Of a DNA stretch of 64,000 nucleotides, positions 32,991 to 43,793 are shown one piece after another. Position 1 is the stretch's first letter. Every line of letters begins with the position of its first letter. This DNA is from Leptodactylus fallax. Lineage: Eukaryota > Chordata > Amphibia > Anura > Leptodactylidae. Where the stretch lies: the NCBI GenBank assembly GCA_947044405.1, contig CAMRHE010000067.1, forward strand, positions 3,169,501-3,233,500, written 5' to 3'. A program made the translations under genes and the position numbers. The notes beneath the pieces were generated by a model. It made no database searches, was not told the DNA's origin, and worked only from the letters and a program-made list of their open reading frames with translations.

Positions 32991-33689
32991 TTAAAAAGGG
33001 TCCTAATATGTAATGAATACCGTGTAGTCTTTGTGCAAACCTGTCACCATGAAATGTTATAGAGCAGGAGCAGCTGAGTAGATCAATTGTATATTGTTGT
33101 AGAGAAGATTCAGTATAACTTATTGAGTGAAATTCTTGCTCATTCTGAGCTTAGGAGTCCACTGGGTGAAGCAATTCAATAGGGGAACCCCTCGCCTCCA
33201 GAAGATGCATCTTATTTATGACAAGGTGCATGTCTCACTATAAATCAGGCGCCTTCTCCAGCGAGGCCATGTACCTGCACTGAAATCTATGCCAGCTCAT
33301 AGGTGGCATAGATTGTAGGTAGCCTTTATAGTAGTATAACTGTCGTAAATCATCATAAATCTGCCAGGGTCCTGCCACAATCTTTGCCATGCCCCCTTTT
33401 AGGAAAGTGGCAGCCTAAAATAGAGAAAGTCACAATTTTTTGTCCAAAACCCTCGCTTGCATATAAGGCATAAGTCTCCTCCAATGATTTACAGTCTGAG
33501 CATGCATATAAAGATTACTGTTGCTGTATAGGACCGCCCACTGGACTCCCAAGCTCAGAATGAGGAAGGATTTAAATGAATAAAGTACAAGTTATTAATA
33601 AAACTATATCGATCTGCTCAGCTCATCCTGCTCCATAACATGCTGACTACAGATTAGAATGTATGTACAATGTTACAGGGCCCCTTTAA
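32991..33689. mobile_element. Long TTAA-flanked MITE
   Basis: TTAA flanks 32995-33685. Near the left end TGTTATAGAGCAGGAGCAGC is the inverted partner of the complement of the right end (TGTTATGGAGCAGGATGAGC), and further inside GGACCGCCCACTGGACTC is present. A truncated relative with the same GGACCGCCCACTGGA lies at 35340-35620. No ORF. Confidence 0.6.
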
Positions 33690-33714
33690 GAACTCCTTAT
33701 ACAATGGATAGTAA

Positions 33715-34023
33715 AGGGGCATTCCAATACATTCCTATACCTCCAGCAGAGGCTTAAAATAATAAAATATGTATATTTACCTCTCCATTTGATAGTGGAG
33801 AGTGTCCATTGGGGTCCCTGACCTTTGACCTGCACATAAGTGATTCAGCCAATCAGTGGTTGAGCAGTGATGCTCTGTACAAACAGGGAATTATGGCTCA
33901 GCTCACATGTGGGCAGAAGATCAACAAAGACTGGGGACCCAAAAGGAGACTCAGCTGAATGAAGACACTACATAGTTTACAATTTTAAGCCTCTGCAGGG
34001 TGAGAATGTATTGGAGCACCCCT
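33715..34023. mobile_element. MITE with AGGGGNATTCCAATACATTC ends
   Basis: Left AGGGGCATTCCAATACATTC and the complement of the right end AGGGGTGCTCCAATACATTC match, followed by matching CAGAGGCTTAAAAT. Flanks are GTAA and TTAC rather than a clean TTAA pair. Its right end plus flanking DNA is part of a local tandem duplication (next entry). Confidence 0.7.
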
Positions 34024-34565
34024 TTACTACCTCTACTAGGTTTTATAGAAGACTATGGAAATATTCAAGTTACAAGAAAAAAAAAAGATTGGCCATTTCG
34101 AGAAGACATCTTTGACTCAATGCTTGTGCCCCTCGTCTGTGAGAAAGCAGATGTGCGACACTTCATATTAACCAGATTAGGATGCTTGTATAGGGTCCCA
34201 ATCCAATAGCATATACCGATAAGAGCTCAGCAGTCCCATAGTATAATGCCATTCAGATTCCTTCACAACAAGTGCACCAATAGTGATGTTTCGACCCTCT
34301 GGGCCTTCATCAGACTCATTGGCACTGTTTAGATGAAGATAGCTGGTGCTATGCAGTGCATGTCTAGGCTATTGAAGAGCACTACCGAAGAGACGACATA
34401 TTTTACTATCTAGAACCTCTGCAGGAGGGAAAAAAAGGATTAGAACACCCCTTTAATAGGTTTTATAGCAGACTATGGAAATATACAAGTTACAAGCAAA
34501 GAAAGCCTGGCCATTCCGTGAATGACAAGACATCTTTGACTCATCGCTTGTGCCCCTGGTCCGTG
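33990..34565 (+). repeat. Local tandem duplication, copies about 422 bases apart
   Basis: Segments 33990-34145 and 34411-34565 are diverged direct copies. Both run from CCTCTGCAGG through CACCCCTTTA and AGGTTTTATAG, GACTATGGAAATAT, CAAGTTACAAG, AGACATCTTTGACTCA to GCTTGTGCCCCT. The second copy therefore carries a stray MITE end at 34440-34456. Between them, 34290-34315 has TTTCGACCCTCTGGGCCTTC, a motif of another frog repeat. Confidence 0.7.
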
Positions 34566-35290
34566 ACCTTCACCAATTTAATTTTATGACATGTCAGAAA
34601 ACATTAGAGGAGGAGACGCTCCTTTAGTTTCTGCTAGATTAGTATTATGTGCTGTGAGTGTTTCTATTATTTCATTTTAATTAAGTAAACTCCAGATTGT
34701 ATGAGGTGCTCTGTTTATATGCAGAGATGTCGGCAGTCTTGTAATTGGCGGATGAGGTTATTGTGTACTTAGCATACCGAGCAGGTGCTGTCCAGGGTGC
34801 TGTTCTGTAGACAAGGACTCTGCCTGAATGCATGGTAATAAAGGCACACAAGTGGACTGTTACTTGACATGTCAGTCAAGACAAATTGGCTAAAAGCCAC
34901 ATTTTGTGATTCATGACCTTGCCCGGTGACAGTACTATAAATGGGCTGCTCTGCATGTAAACTCATTTTATATAACATCTTAGTGGCAGCAGATGGAAAG
35001 ATTATTTTATCAGTGAAGGTGAATGCCTTTGCCGTCACATAATAGCAGTACATTGTGCAGATGTCTTTGAACATTATACAGACCGATGCCGTTCACTTTT
35101 AGTCTCTCTTGTGTAAGTTTTTGTGTTTTAATATAATGAATTGCTTCGTAAATGAACTTGCACACGGTTAAATGAGACCAGTGCTCTATGCGATGGAAGC
35201 AAACACTGAATGTTAAACAGCTGGATGGAAAGCCTGGGGATCCATAGTAGTTCTTACAAATCACCTCGCATAGGAAATGAGATACCTTTA
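34560..35290. other. Repeat-free intronic segment, candidate conserved element
   Basis: About 730 bases with no inverted repeats, microsatellites or transposon ends, unlike its surroundings. It includes homeodomain-like TTTTAATTAAGT and several TGACATGTCA/GACATGTCAG motifs. No coding frame stands out. Calling it regulatory is inference only; alignment with other frogs and amniotes would decide. Confidence 0.25.
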
Positions 35291-35366
35291 TACTGTGCCT
35301 GTGTAAAGCGGCGCATTATACTGAACATGCTAACTTGTTCCTAAATCTTTAGGGGGTATTAGGTGC

Positions 35367-35434
35367 CCAGTGGGCGGTCCTAATAAGCAATAGTTTGAGT
35401 TTACATACAGTCACTTATTAGGACCGCCCACTGG
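35367..35434. repeat. Perfect 21-bp hairpin
   Basis: Arms at 35367-35387 (starting CCAGTGGGCGGTCCTAATAA) and 35414-35434 are exact reverse complements with a 26-nt loop. The arm sequence is the GGACCGCCCACTGG motif of the MITE at 32991-33689, so this is the inverted core of a relative that extends to about 35620. Confidence 0.85.
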
Positions 35435-36087
35435 ACTTCTAAGGTCACAAAGATCAGAGGTTTAGGTCAATAAATTGCTGGCTATGCTGAATTGTTTCCA
35501 CTAACCTATATATCAATCTGCTCATCTCTTCCTGCTCTATACCATCCTATCTACAGAATGATTTCATTTTCAATGCCACATTATAATGTTATTAGAATAA
35601 GAGAATATTTTGCTCAACAACCCCATTACTGTCTGTCCAGCTTATGACTACCTTCTGTGACTTCCCTATAAACATGCAAGCTCAGATCAACCCTTCCTAT
35701 GTATTTTAATATGAAGATGGAAATAAATCAACATTTGACCCTTCCATAGCAACTTATCTCCTATGGGAACAATGGACTGGATTCCTAATCCTTATTTCTT
35801 TCAATATTTGCCAACAGGTAAATATAAGGCTTCCCTATACATGCTAGATCATTGGCAGATGACACTGAATTTGTCAGGTTAGGCAATGAAACTGTATGGT
35901 CAGCATTATATATGAGCTGTATGATCCGCTCATGATATTTAAATGCATAGTGTGCATACAAATGTAGCAGAGTTAACTTGATGCAACATATCTTATCACA
36001 GAAGGCAACAAAAGACAATGGAAAAATTGTGTTAACGCTTCGGGACACACTGTTGTTAACACATTTAGTGTGATTTTAAACACTCTA

Positions 36088-36145
36088 CATCTATCTATCT
36101 ATATATATATATATATCTATATATATATATATATATATATTATAC
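36088..36145. repeat. TATC/TA microsatellite
   Basis: A few CTAT tetranucleotides lead into two (TA)n tracts separated by TC. Confidence 0.85.
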
Positions 36146-36658
36146 AGTATATACAGTACAACTCCACCTGGCACTAGAGAGAACATTTTCTTCTTTCTTA
36201 GATAATTTGCTTATCTCCCCTCCGCATTGCTAAAAGGTTGGCAATGCATCACATTTAATGACTTGATATCTCCAGTGTCTAGGACTGAAGTTGATGTTTT
36301 TTTTTTTTTTTTGTTTTTTGTTTAATCTGTAAGAGTCAATTCACACGACCATGTTTGGTCCAATAGACATATTTCATGTGAAGATCACTGCATTTCCTGA
36401 ACCAACAGCATCTCCCCTAAACTGAACTCTCTGCATCATAGCTGTGAGTTCCAGAATGATCATGGTTTTACTGTACTATATTCACAGTATCAGGTGAGTA
36501 TGGGACAGTAAGGGTATGTCAACATGATGGAATATGGTTATAATTTTGAGATGGATTACGCCCCAAAATTCAACGGCCTCCCATTGTCTCAAAAATATAA
36601 GCGTCCCGATCGGAAGTTTGCCTCATTTCCTTTTCATTTTTCACTATATGAATGGCTC

Positions 36659-37023
36659 CTTAGGGTATGTTCGCATGGCTAAATTTTTCCTAGCTAAAAA
36701 ATTCATTTTCAGAAATTTTTCCTAGATGAAAAATGCAGCTTTATGAATTTTTGGTATCTGAAATTCAGGAATTTGAAGCTGAATTTTTCCACTTGACAAA
36801 ATTCTGCATCAAATTCCGCAAATGTCAGGCAGTATTTTTCTACCTCCCATTGACTTCAACGGAAGTTATCAGGCAGAATCCACTTGAAGATCAAGCATGG
36901 CGCTTATTTCTTCTGCTAGCTGAAATCAATGGAGGCTGGTTTAAGGCAGAATTTGGAGCAGATTTAGATTCAGAATCCTCCTCAAATTCAGCGCCAAATT
37001 CCGCCATGTGAACACACCATTAG
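36659..37023. mobile_element. MITE with CTTAGGGTATGTTCGCATGG ends
   Basis: The left end and the complement of the right end (CTAATGGTGTGTTCACATGG) match, and both lead into AATTT-rich arms. 365 bp, no gene; the open frame over it is spurious. Directly right of it AGCTTAAGTTCATACAGTGG starts a second, incomplete repeat of similar type. Confidence 0.65.
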
Positions 37024-38470
37024 CTTAAGTTCATACAGTGGAATTTTTGAAGCATAATTCACCATAAAAAAATCAACTTCCCATTTATTTCAATAGAAGT
37101 ATCCTGCCCGATCTTCAGAAAAACTCTGTCTGGACCTTCTATAAAAGTGAATGGGTGTAGGAAATCTTCTTGCCAATGGTGGAACCAGCTGAAAAATCCA
37201 CTGTTTGAAGTTACATTAAAGCTATAGCTAGTTTAGAAAATCACAGAATTATGAGTCACTATGATGCAAGACGGTCCATTCAGATAAGCCCGGGTCATGT
37301 CAGGAAATGCAGCCGTCATGACCAAATGTGACCATGTGAATTGGCTCTGAGAAGGTTACATATGCTGTACATTGGGACATCGGTGACAAAGAGGGCTATT
37401 AGATACATTTGTCAATCCAAACTTTAACAATGCGGAGAAATGGTAAAACTAAGTAAAGTGATAAATAGTTTGCGTTTGTGATCATAATTAAAATCATAAG
37501 AGGTATATTCTGAGAATGATAAGACCTTCCCATTCCATGTTTCCTATTTGCATTGTATAATTAACTCTGTGTGCTGCGTCTATCACAAGAAGATCTGGGA
37601 AGCTGGGAGAACAATATGGATGGAGTGAGAGCATTCATTTGTAACTGTGACAGTGGTGCTAGTGCCAGAAAAGAGAAGATTGATATTATAGGCTTCATAT
37701 GTGGCTGACAGAATTTCCTGCTGCCCGCTGTACAATTATCATCCCATCATATATAGCTTTTCATTTTTGTCCCATTTCTTTGGGATGTCATTTTGATTTA
37801 TAGGCTCAGTATTTGCTGGCAACTGGTTGGTTGTGCTGAGTAAGATGAACTTCCCGACTGTCTCTTACCTTATCTCTTAAGATTACAATTGTAGGCCATA
37901 GAAGCGTAGTACTTGATGGTAACATGACTTTTGGCGAAGGCTTTTTGGTACTTTTTAATGGTTTGTTGTAATATTTATATGCAGAAGAAAATAATAATGT
38001 ATCGATAAATAGAAGAATTGATTTCATGAGTTATTCTGCTCTTAATGGGCCAGGTACAAACAGCCTACTGAATAACAGAATAAAACATAAAGGGGTTGTT
38101 TGGTTGAGAAAACTTATTTGTATATATCATTTTAGAGAATTACAGGTTTATTGATAAGGGTGCCATGTCACATACATCATCTATTAGTCAAATAGCAACT
38201 AAGAGCGTATAGTTGGTACAATTTACTTTCTGTTGTCTAATAGAGGGAACTAAATTAGACTAGACTAGTCTTAAAAAAAACCCACCAGGTTTATCACAGT
38301 GGTTGATGCGGGATGATAAATTTGGTGCATTTTAGTCTGTGTGGTTTACATTTACAAAAATTCCACCAAAATATTGGCGCACAATATGAAATCTTAACCC
38401 ACGCCCCTTTCTATTAGGCCACAGCCCCTCTTCCAGTAATTATGGTTTCATGAGGAAATGAAGGCTTTCA

Positions 38471-38862
38471 AGAGGACCTTTCACGTCCTCTGACACCCGT
38501 GGTATTATATACCACCAGAAAGCTAACAGTGTGCTGAATTCAGCACACTGTCAGCTTTCCCAATGTAGGCCTTAGTGCAGGAGATATGGGTGCCCACTGT
38601 CAGGGCGTGCCATACTGTCTAGCGTCATCGCTGGGTGATATGGAACGCCCCCCCGACAGTGCTCTTCCATAGCATTGTATTGTCAGAGGTGGCGTACTTA
38701 CCTCCCAGCAATGATGATGAGCATTAAAGCCTTTCTGACAATGGGGAGATATCGGTGCCGAAACTAACAGCACTGATATCTCCGGCACTCAGGCCCGTAC
38801 TGTCAGCTTCCCAGCGGTATATAAAACTGTGGATGCCAGAGGATGTGAAAGGTCCTCTTTAA
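38471..38862. mobile_element. MITE with AGAGGACCTTTCAC ends
   Basis: 388 bp with terminal inverted repeats of about 60 bases (AGAGGACCTTTCACGTCCTC and, complemented, AGAGGACCTTTCACATCCTC). The right side is followed by TTAA (38859-38862), the left is preceded by TTCA. It contains a perfect 24-bp palindrome centred on GAATTC at 38527-38550. Fragments of the same family are at 118-400. Confidence 0.8.
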
Positions 38863-38874
38863 CTAAATTGGAGA

Positions 38875-39417
38875 TTAAAGGGGACCTTTCACCACCTCCA
38901 CCAACTTCATCTCTTTGTATTCTTCAAAATTTGCTGCTCAGTGCAGTTAGAACTTTTTTTTTCCTCTAGTCCTTACTGTTCCTAAGTAATCATTTCTCTT
39001 ACTTTCAGCACCTTCTATGCTAATTAGACTATCTACTGTCAGGTGGGTGGTCCTGGGCTCATGTGAACAGACCGCGACCACCCATCTGATAGCAGAGAGC
39101 CAGATAAGCATATTGTGTTTTGAACTTTTTCTTACGTGTTTATTTTTTATACTTTATTTATAACTTTTTTTTTTTTTTTTTAACTTTTTGCCTGTCCCAC
39201 AAGGGGGCTTGAACCTTGAATCTGCTGATCGCCAGCGCAATATACTGCCCATAGCATTACAGCACCGTACTATAAGCATATTGGGTGATGAAAATAACAG
39301 AAATGATTACTCAAAAATGGTAGGAGCTAAAGAAAAAATTCTAAGAGTACCGGAATCAGTGGAGCTGCACCTATTGAAGGATGCAAAGAGTTGGAGTTGG
39401 TGATAGGTCCTCTTTAA
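38875..39417. mobile_element. TTAA-flanked MITE carrying a SINE
   Basis: The element (38879-39413) has TTAA on both sides and ends AGGGGACCTTTCACCACC and AGAGGACCTATCACCAAC (complement). It is interrupted by a SINE at 39116-39271. A truncated second copy of the same MITE at 49984-50313 lacks the insertion. Only 16 bases separate it from the MITE at 38471-38858. Confidence 0.85.
39104..39283 (-). mobile_element. tRNA-derived SINE with 12-bp TSD
   Basis: The insert (39116-39271, 156 bp) is flanked by ATAAGCATATTG (39104-39115 and 39272-39283), a retroposition-type duplication. On the minus strand it starts with tRNA-like sequence containing a B-box match GGTTCAAGCCC (39205-39215), then an A-run of about 18 and an AT-rich tail. 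The box A is not clear. The element is too short to encode protein; it would have been mobilised by a LINE. Confidence 0.8.
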
Positions 39418-39596
39418 GTGGGAACGCATATGTATGCAGCTGGAAAGTAGTCTAGGGAAATGTCATTCTGTATAGTTACTACTTTATGTTGCATATCTCC
39501 AGAAACATTTCCATAAAGATGTTGCTCTTTGATTGATTTACCATAAATCTTCATATATTTCCTTTACATTTAATAGTCAGAAAATTGTCAATTTTT

Positions 39597-40083
39597 AGAG
39601 TTATCCCATAACAAGCATTTACCATCCATCCACAGGATAGGTGATAAATGTATGATTGATGGGAGTCACAGCAGTTAGACCCCACTGATCGCTAGAACGG
39701 AGGTTGCCAGTCTTCCCTTTCCTCAGTTCTGGAGCTATTAGAATGGATTGCTGGTCAATCATGATCCTGCTTTTATTCCTAGTCTATAGGATTAATGGAG
39801 ATTAAGAACAGTCCTCAGGTATCCACATTATTCCCTTGCACACTGAATGCAGTGACAGGACACACACATGACAATGGTCCATTCAAATGCCTCTGGAATG
39901 TGTGGTTCAGGACCCCCATTCTGGTGATTGGTGGGGGATCCAACAGACCTCCAGCGATTGTATTGTGTGGGGATTGGGAACAAATATTCACTGTGGGTTA
40001 AGCCTGTTAAAATTAAACCCCACAGCTCAATTTATCTCTATGTATAGAACATCAATTTAAAAAAATCGGTATAACCCCTTTAA
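39597..40083. mobile_element. MITE with AGGGGTTAT-type ends
   Basis: The complement of the right end (AGGGGTTATACCGATTTTT) is preceded by TTAA, and the left end reads AGAGTTATCCCATAACAAGC after TTTT. The interior GGATAGGTGATAAATG/GATCGCTAGAACGG is typical of a dispersed frog repeat also seen around 42870 and 61960. Confidence 0.5.
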
Positions 40084-40126
40084 GCAAGCAAAGCATCAAC
40101 ATGTAACTGTCGACACAACATTTAGG

Positions 40127-40488
40127 GGTTGATTTATCATGTCTTGTGCACCAAAAAAAACCTTAGCGTATATGCTAAGAACACAGTTGCAAATCAGAAT
40201 TTTTGAAAATCATGAATTTTTAAGTTGTGTGCCTCGCATGCCACTTTCTTCAAAGTGGGCATCATGGGGCCATCGGACCTATCAGACTTATCATTTACAT
40301 CAGTTATCCGGTGTAAATGATGGCAGAAATCTACAGATGCTCTTCATTCTTGTGTATGCACATAGACCCCAGAAGATGACCCTAATTTACGACGGGGCAT
40401 GCACCACATCATAAATTAGGCATAAGGTCGATGGGGCAAGGATTTTCCAGACAGGCATGGATAATGTCTTACTCTTGATAAATCAGTG
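40127..40488. mobile_element. MITE with TTGATTTATCA ends
   Basis: Left TTGATTTATCATGTCTTG and the complement of the right end CACTGATTTATCAAGAGTAA are inverted repeats. Similar motifs occur singly at about 4390, 13560 and 38285. No ORF of its own. Confidence 0.55.
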
Positions 40489-41272
40489 TGATGTCTTTAT
40501 ACAGTACACATTTACAATATGGTATGGAATATATACAGTATAGTATAAACTACAGAGGTATATAATGACACAAGTCCTACTAGTTCATCTGTGGTATAAA
40601 TCCAGAAATAGACGGTTATCTCATAAAAACTAATTAGCAGGAGACGAAGCATCACATCAGCACATTCAAGGTGCTCTGAAAACTCTGGCAGCTTAAGGGC
40701 AAATTTTAAATGAGCGCCCCCATAACCTTATTAAATCAATAGGAAACGGTATCATGAAAAGGAAACTGTATCTGATGATAATGACCTTTTCTTTGTTTCC
40801 ATTAGTAATATGCAGTGGTGTTTCTTTACAGAGCTGGATCACTTCTTAGTATTATATTACCTTATTTATTTTCCTAATGGCATCTATATTTGGCATGGAG
40901 TGAACATTTTATACAGTATTTCTTTTTTTTTTTTTTAATTGGCGGGTTACATTCTGGATTGTGGCAATGTTAAAGTGTTGTTAGAACAGACCACAATTTC
41001 CCATGCTCAGAGTAACAATGTCTGCAGGGGAGCGACTAACAAGTCAGTATAATTGTTAATTATAATAAGACTCAGTTCACACCATTGTCAGAGGGTCAGC
41101 AGTGTTGGCAGATCTGATGGCACAAATAGGGAATATTCTTCGTGTCAAAGTGAGGCAAGCCGTGACAGATTTGACCTTATAGCAAGTAAGTGGACTACAT
41201 TGGGATCTGCTGTAAGGCAGATCTGGCACAGAGTTGCAAGTTCAGTTTATAACAGAGTGTGAATTCAGTCTT

Positions 41273-41450
41273 ATGTTACGTTCACACTAGTATTCGGCTT
41301 TCCGTTCTTCGGGTCTGCTTGGGGACCCGAATAATGGAAATCTAATCCACTTAAAAAGCAGTTACCGACGGATACCCGCGGACAGCATAGATTATAATAG
41401 GGTCTGCTGAGTTTCTGCCCGAAAAATGAGGAGCGAAAAGTCCTGCTTGT
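41273..41450 (+). mobile_element. Left part of a GTTCACAC-type MITE
   Basis: Starts TTATGTTACGTTCACACTAG and shares CTGCCCGAAAAATGAGG and GGGGACCCGAATAATGGAAA with the elements at 28095 and 51595. The right end is missing. Confidence 0.55.
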
Positions 41451-41504
41451 ATCTAAATCTAAAATATTTGGTATTCATTTTGGATGACTCGCTCAAAACA
41501 GCAG

Positions 41505-41705
41505 CATTGAAAGTAGGTCATTGACCTACTTTCAGTGACTTAAATTAACTGATCTTAACTAGCCAATGACATCTGTAATCAGCTGGTTTTGATCATGTGG
41601 TTCTCAGTCACTAAAACTAAGTAGCTGACCTAGCTTCAGTGACCATGAATAACCTCCTGGACCACATGATCAAAAGCAGCCAATGACGGTGGAAGGCTGA
41701 GTACA
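41505..41705. repeat. Palindromic AAAGTAGGTCA repeat unit
   Basis: 41509-41533 is a perfect palindrome with 11-bp arms (GAAAGTAGGTC) around ATT. Within it two AGGTCA half-sites face each other with one spacer base. Around it are GCCAATGACATC, GATCATGTGG and CAAAAGCAGCCAATGACGG, the same companion motifs found in the array at 62590-63420. Confidence 0.7.
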
Positions 41706-42835
41706 TCAGTCATCGTCTGGCTTAGATTGGTACTCTCGGTCTTTTCAAAAAAGGTTAATGATTGAAAGATACTAGTTGGACTTTTTTGGACATGTAGTAT
41801 ACAAAGTGTCCAAAAAGTCTAAATGCCATAAATGTCTTGTCACTGAAATTGGGGCACTTTTCAACTTATTTGTCTAAAACAAATCTGTCTGATTTGTGTG
41901 ACTCTGATCTGAACAAATTTCAGGAGATTTGCTCATCTCTAAGCAAAATCTGTAGGCAAAACTGGTCAACTTGTGCTACATATCCAAGCCAAGAGGAAGG
42001 GGAAGGGATGACACATCTGTATATTGGGATTATGACCCATTGCCTTCTTATAACATTAATCCTTTGTAATATAATATCAAATCAAGATGTTAATTCTAAA
42101 TACAGTTCTAACCTAGAGGGCATTGCATTTGAACTCTGTTTATATTATGGTCATGACTTTGGTTACTTACAGGACCATGCCAGCTATGATGGATCCATTG
42201 TGAGATAGAGTCTAATGGATACCATTTACTTTTAATGTCTACATCAAGTTTCTTTGAATCGTGAGCTTCAATGAGAAACCAAAAGAATAAAGGCTGGAGG
42301 TAATGTGAAGAGATCCCTACCCTTAAGATATTCATGTTTAAGTGAGGAGCTTTCTTGATGTCCATGTAATATGAAGAAAGAGAAGGAAAATGGAGATGAA
42401 AGCCTAACGTGTTGTGCCTGCCTTTCCCTACATGTAACCTTGGGAAGGCATGTCTTTTTGCATGCATCTAACATGACTTCCAGAACCTTTCATGTTAGGT
42501 GGAATGTTAATATTTTAACACCATCTATGCTAATGTCTCACCATAGACAGCTGAGTACCACACTGCGTGCTGCTCTATATTTGTATAGGAAATCAGGTCA
42601 ATCATTTGCATACAGTGGATACCATCTGTTACAGATTATTCCATATGTATCTGATGTGTGATGCTTAGTTGGCTGTATGTTTTACAAAAATCACATCACA
42701 GTTGTAAAATACTGTAGCTTTTTATGTCAAGGTGATGATAGTATAGAGGGACATTGGGCATATACTTCATTTGACAGGGGTACACGGGTGTGTGTTTTAT
42801 AATATCCTGTAATTCTATACATGATAAAATGTTTC

Positions 42836-43188
42836 TTAAAGTGGATTCCACTGTGTATCCAAAATACAGGGGATAAATATATAATCATTGGGGGGCCCAC
42901 CACTAGGACCATCAGCTATCACTAGAATGGATAGAATAGAGCCCCCTTACAGAGGAGGTTAAAGAAAAGCACTTCCACCCCATTCAATCTTTCTAGGACT
43001 TATCAAAGACAGCAAAGCACTGTAACTGACTCTCCAGTTCCATAGACCTTAAATGGACAGGAGTGTACACTATATTTAACAGGGGCATATTGAAGAACCC
43101 CCCTTTCTTGTAATTGGTGGGATTTTAACTGGTAGGGCCCCACTGATCATATATTTATTACCCATCCTGTGTAAAGAGTTGGCCTTAA
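42836..43188. mobile_element. TTAA-flanked MITE
   Basis: The interior is strongly inverted: GGGGATAAATATATAATCAT and the complement GGGTAATAAATATATGATCA match, then GGGGGGCCCACC pairs with GGGGCCCTACC. TTAA occurs at 42836-42839 and at 43185-43188, the latter shared with the next element. The extreme ends are diverged. Confidence 0.6.
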
Positions 43189-43687
43189 AGGGAATCTGTC
43201 AGGTCAATCTGGGACACTAAACCACCCACAGGTCCTTATAGACCTGGGGTTTAGTGTCCCAGATTGCCCTGTTGTAATGCAATCCGCAGGTGCATTAAAA
43301 ATAAAAAACCTTTATACTTACCTAGAGAAGGGTCCGATCAACGCTGTTCGTCGAGAACAGTCCGGCTTATTCATGAGATTCTTTGTTGGCACGCCTCCCG
43401 GTGCCTGCGCTGTTCTTCAGTGAAGCCAAAGATGGATGCCCCGGCTTCACTGCTTAATTGCCGGAAGTACAGGACATGCGCACTGAAGCTGAGGTATACT
43501 CCTCTGGCTTCATTGAAGAACTGTGCAGGCACAGGGAGTACAGCGGCAGGGGGAGTATAAAGCTTTTTTATTTTTAATGCGGCCATGGATTGCGTTATAA
43601 CAGGGTGATTTGAGACACTAAACCCCAGGTCCATATGGACGTGTGGGTAGTTTAGTGTCCCAAATTGCCCTGACAGATTCCCTTTAA
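43185..43687. mobile_element. TTAA-flanked MITE with about 140-bp inverted repeats
   Basis: The element (43189-43683, 495 bp) has TTAA on both sides and ends AGGGAATCTGTCAGG and AGGGAATCTGTCAGGGCAAT (complement). The similarity runs on through GGGACACTAAAC, GACCTGGGGTTTAGTGTC and GCATTAAAAATAAAAAA. Each arm itself holds a smaller inverted repeat (GGACACTAAACC / GGTTTAGTGTCC), so the whole folds as a branched structure. It inserted at the right border TTAA of the preceding MITE. Confidence 0.9.
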
Positions 43688-43793
43688 ATACAAAAATACA
43701 AACTTTGCTTTGTAATTTTCCTTTATAAAACAGTATTGAATTAGATTTGACTGGTTTCTCCAGACATATACAGTATATATATATATATATATA

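Noticed and set aside
38471..39417. Single large composite transposon
   Set aside because: Each half has its own inverted repeats and its own TTAA border, and each family occurs separately elsewhere in the window.
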